Source of the DNA: Candidatus Fermentibacterota bacterium
GTDB taxonomy: Bacteria; JAFGKV01
Direction: 5' to 3'
NCBI GenBank assembly: GCA_016928395.1
Contig: JAFGKV010000036.1
Location: forward strand, 51,034-115,033
Length of the DNA: 64,000 nucleotides
In this document: positions 63,501 to 64,000 of the stretch, in pieces
Numbering within the stretch: the first letter of the stretch is position 1
How the letters are laid out: each line of letters starts with the position of its first letter
Notes under the pieces: model-generated
The model's database searches: none
Seen by the model: the letters and a program-made list of their open reading frames with translations, nothing else
Told to the model about the DNA's origin: nothing
Program-made: the position numbers and the translations under genes

Positions 63501-64000
63501 AGCTGTACGGTGGGGATCGAGAATCAGGGGGGGACTGACGGGGTGCAGGTAGTATCCAACGCGGCGTATCTGCACAACGGGTTGGCGATACAGATCAGCA
63601 CGGTTCAGCCGTGGTTGACGGTGGCGCCGGTGGGGGGTACGGTGGTACCCGGAAGCAGTGCGGAGCTGACGGCGACGATGGATGCGGCGGACCTCGGCGC
63701 GGGGACGTACACGGGGACGATCACGATCACGTCCAATGACGCGGACGAGAGTTCCATCGAGATCCCGGTGACGTTTCATGTGGGGGCATTGATGCCGCCG
63801 GAACTGACGGTGGCGCCGGTAGGGAGCGAGGTGCAGTTGACGTGGACAGAGGTAACGGCGGCGACTGCATACTGGGTGTATGGGGCGAGCAACGAGGCGT
63901 ACTTCGTACCGGGGATGGGGCCTGGGTATGCGCACCGGGTGGCGGTGCTTCCCTCGGGGACGACGAGCTGGAGCAGCGCCGCGGGCATGGGCGATCCGGA
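60507..64000 (+). CDS. Gingipain-like C25 cysteine peptidase, 3' end cut by window edge
   Basis: Starts with GTG at 60507 (GGGAGG 7 nt upstream) and is open for over 1160 codons to the window edge. A Sec signal (MRLLLALSLLILQSASVQA) is followed by a propeptide-like region to about 235. The C25 catalytic core has KMLIIAADTYHDGMADLVSWKREKG, FVLLVGDLAHIP, the His of LYMGHGSE at residue 430 and the Cys of HSVACVNGDF at 463, the expected dyad. After ~570 come CARDB- and FN3-like beta domains (DVGETVLVDIELENVGNATAY; AGVGETAQRAVMVSNSGTGD; FTFPFYGTDYTQVRICTNGWLSF). Secreted, probably by a type IX-like route; the C-terminal tag is outside the window. Confidence 0.92.
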   Translation, partial: MRLLLALSLLILQSASVQAIWMPLSSSLPRAGDLAILEDTGSRTTLSLTLSGYESEEINIDGTRCVRITMPSTAPTLEKGEPELPIWTGSIIIPDRGSASMRVVESQWEELPSLPVVPSKGNLYRTIDPATVPYEFGVSYGRDTWFPGPEVRLSEPFILRDYRGVTVIVHPVQYNGARGVLRVLRRLVVEVETAGSGGVNELERRSLVAAREFSAIYEGMFVNLRSQRRTLNERAGKMLIIAADTYHDGMADLVSWKREKGIDTKIVAYSAIGGTGATAVKNYIQNEYNAGGLVFVLLVGDLAHIPTQTYSGGEADPMYSLVAGSDVYPDIFVSRFSAQTVADVSTQVLRSVEYERSPTAATAWYHKATGIASNQSNGGLIDYEWMNGFRTKLLNYHYTEMDQIYDPSASASQVTTALNAGRSLVLYMGHGSETSWGTTGFSNTNINALSNYWMLPVIHSVACVNGDFSTTTCFAEAWLRAQNGGEPRGALATYMSSINQSWDPPQIAQQGFVDSLVNNRYNTVGGTLFIGSVRMLEYYSGGSAGTEMFNTWHIFGDCSVQMRTDSPAFMAATYPSTVPLGTSSISVTVAGLEGALVGISSEGQFLGSGYTNASGAVTVMLTEPLDTPGTVKLTITAYNKTPIQADIEVISTSGPHVVYAGSTILGDGQADVGETVLVDIELENVGNATAYAVQATLSTVNAQITVTVPTQSYGDMGAGATALPAAPFQFYVGSLPDGTVVPFDVAITSGMDSWEGSFDITVHASPEIGVTPTVVEEWAGVGETAQRAVMVSNSGTGDLTYTVGVMTDSRQGTAVPFLELGKGEPDPRVGETPARGSGGPDGYGYRWIDSDEPGGPAFSWLDISSTGTSPGSGDDSNYGPFNLGFTFPFYGTDYTQVRICTNGWLSFTSTSTAYTNQGIPSTSEPNCLIAPFWDDLSPNYGGSVRYQSDAGNGRFIAQWTEVPRWTSTGGTGSYTFQVIVYADGRIVYQYNTLVGDLESCTVGIENQGGTDGVQVVSNAAYLHNGLAIQISTVQPWLTVAPVGGTVVPGSSAELTATMDAADLGAGTYTGTITITSNDADESSIEIPVTFHVGALMPPELTVAPVGSEVQLTWTEVTAATAYWVYGASNEAYFVPGMGPGYAHRVAVLPSGTTSWSSAAGMGDP

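Overview
The window looks like a chromosomal segment of an uncultured, high-GC, Gram-negative (diderm) bacterium, most plausibly a candidate phylum near the Fibrobacteres-Chlorobi-Bacteroidetes (FCB) group. The evidence is a gingipain-type C25 peptidase, a secreted beta-propeller with a Por/FlgD-like C-terminal sorting tag (type IX secretion style), a TonB-dependent receptor, an MCE/Mla lipid transporter, many lipoproteins and frequent GTG starts. No rRNA, tRNA, CRISPR array, prophage or insertion sequence was recognised. The exact phylum cannot be fixed from the sequence alone.

Layout. From 1 to 34.3 kb everything is on the minus strand. 1-6.5 kb is a glycosylation cluster (three GT39-like membrane glycosyltransferases, one GT2, one B12-binding radical SAM protein). 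6.5-12.8 kb holds a cyclophilin lipoprotein, an unknown lipoprotein, leuS and a TPR protein. 13-17.3 kb holds a two-gene 2-hydroxyacyl-CoA dehydratase/activase-like module. 17.5-20.9 kb is an Mla-type ABC transporter with an MCE protein and an auxiliary lipoprotein. 21-30.1 kb is an overlapping six-gene exopolysaccharide/O-antigen operon (GT4, flippase, two ligase/polymerase-like proteins, a Wzz-like protein and a protein with two CBM60-like repeats). 30.2-34 kb is a cobalamin-riboswitch unit (beta-propeller plus TonB receptor), preceded by rpsT.

35-41.3 kb is on the plus strand: DUF47 and PiT transporter genes, a sulfatase-like lipoprotein, an EpmA-like ligase and a pilin-like protein. 42-44.3 kb is groES-groEL with a sigma70-like promoter and a CIRCE element. 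44.9-60.1 kb is mostly minus strand: RNase G/E, a membrane protein, thioredoxin reductase, a TPR/FG-GAP lipoprotein, a heterodimeric ABC exporter, an M30-like metallopeptidase, a YgeY-type M20 hydrolase, a TPR-like protein and a methyltransferase. The plus-strand C25 peptidase starts at 60.5 kb and runs off the window.

The most interesting unit is at 30.2-34 kb. A cobalamin riboswitch precedes a secreted beta-propeller with a type IX-like tail and then a TonB receptor. This resembles the Bacteroides BtuG-BtuB B12 uptake pair, but with a different surface-anchoring strategy. Two large gene-free gaps (34.3-35.1 and 41.3-42.1 kb) carry related 6-, 7- and 14-nt degenerate tandem repeats.
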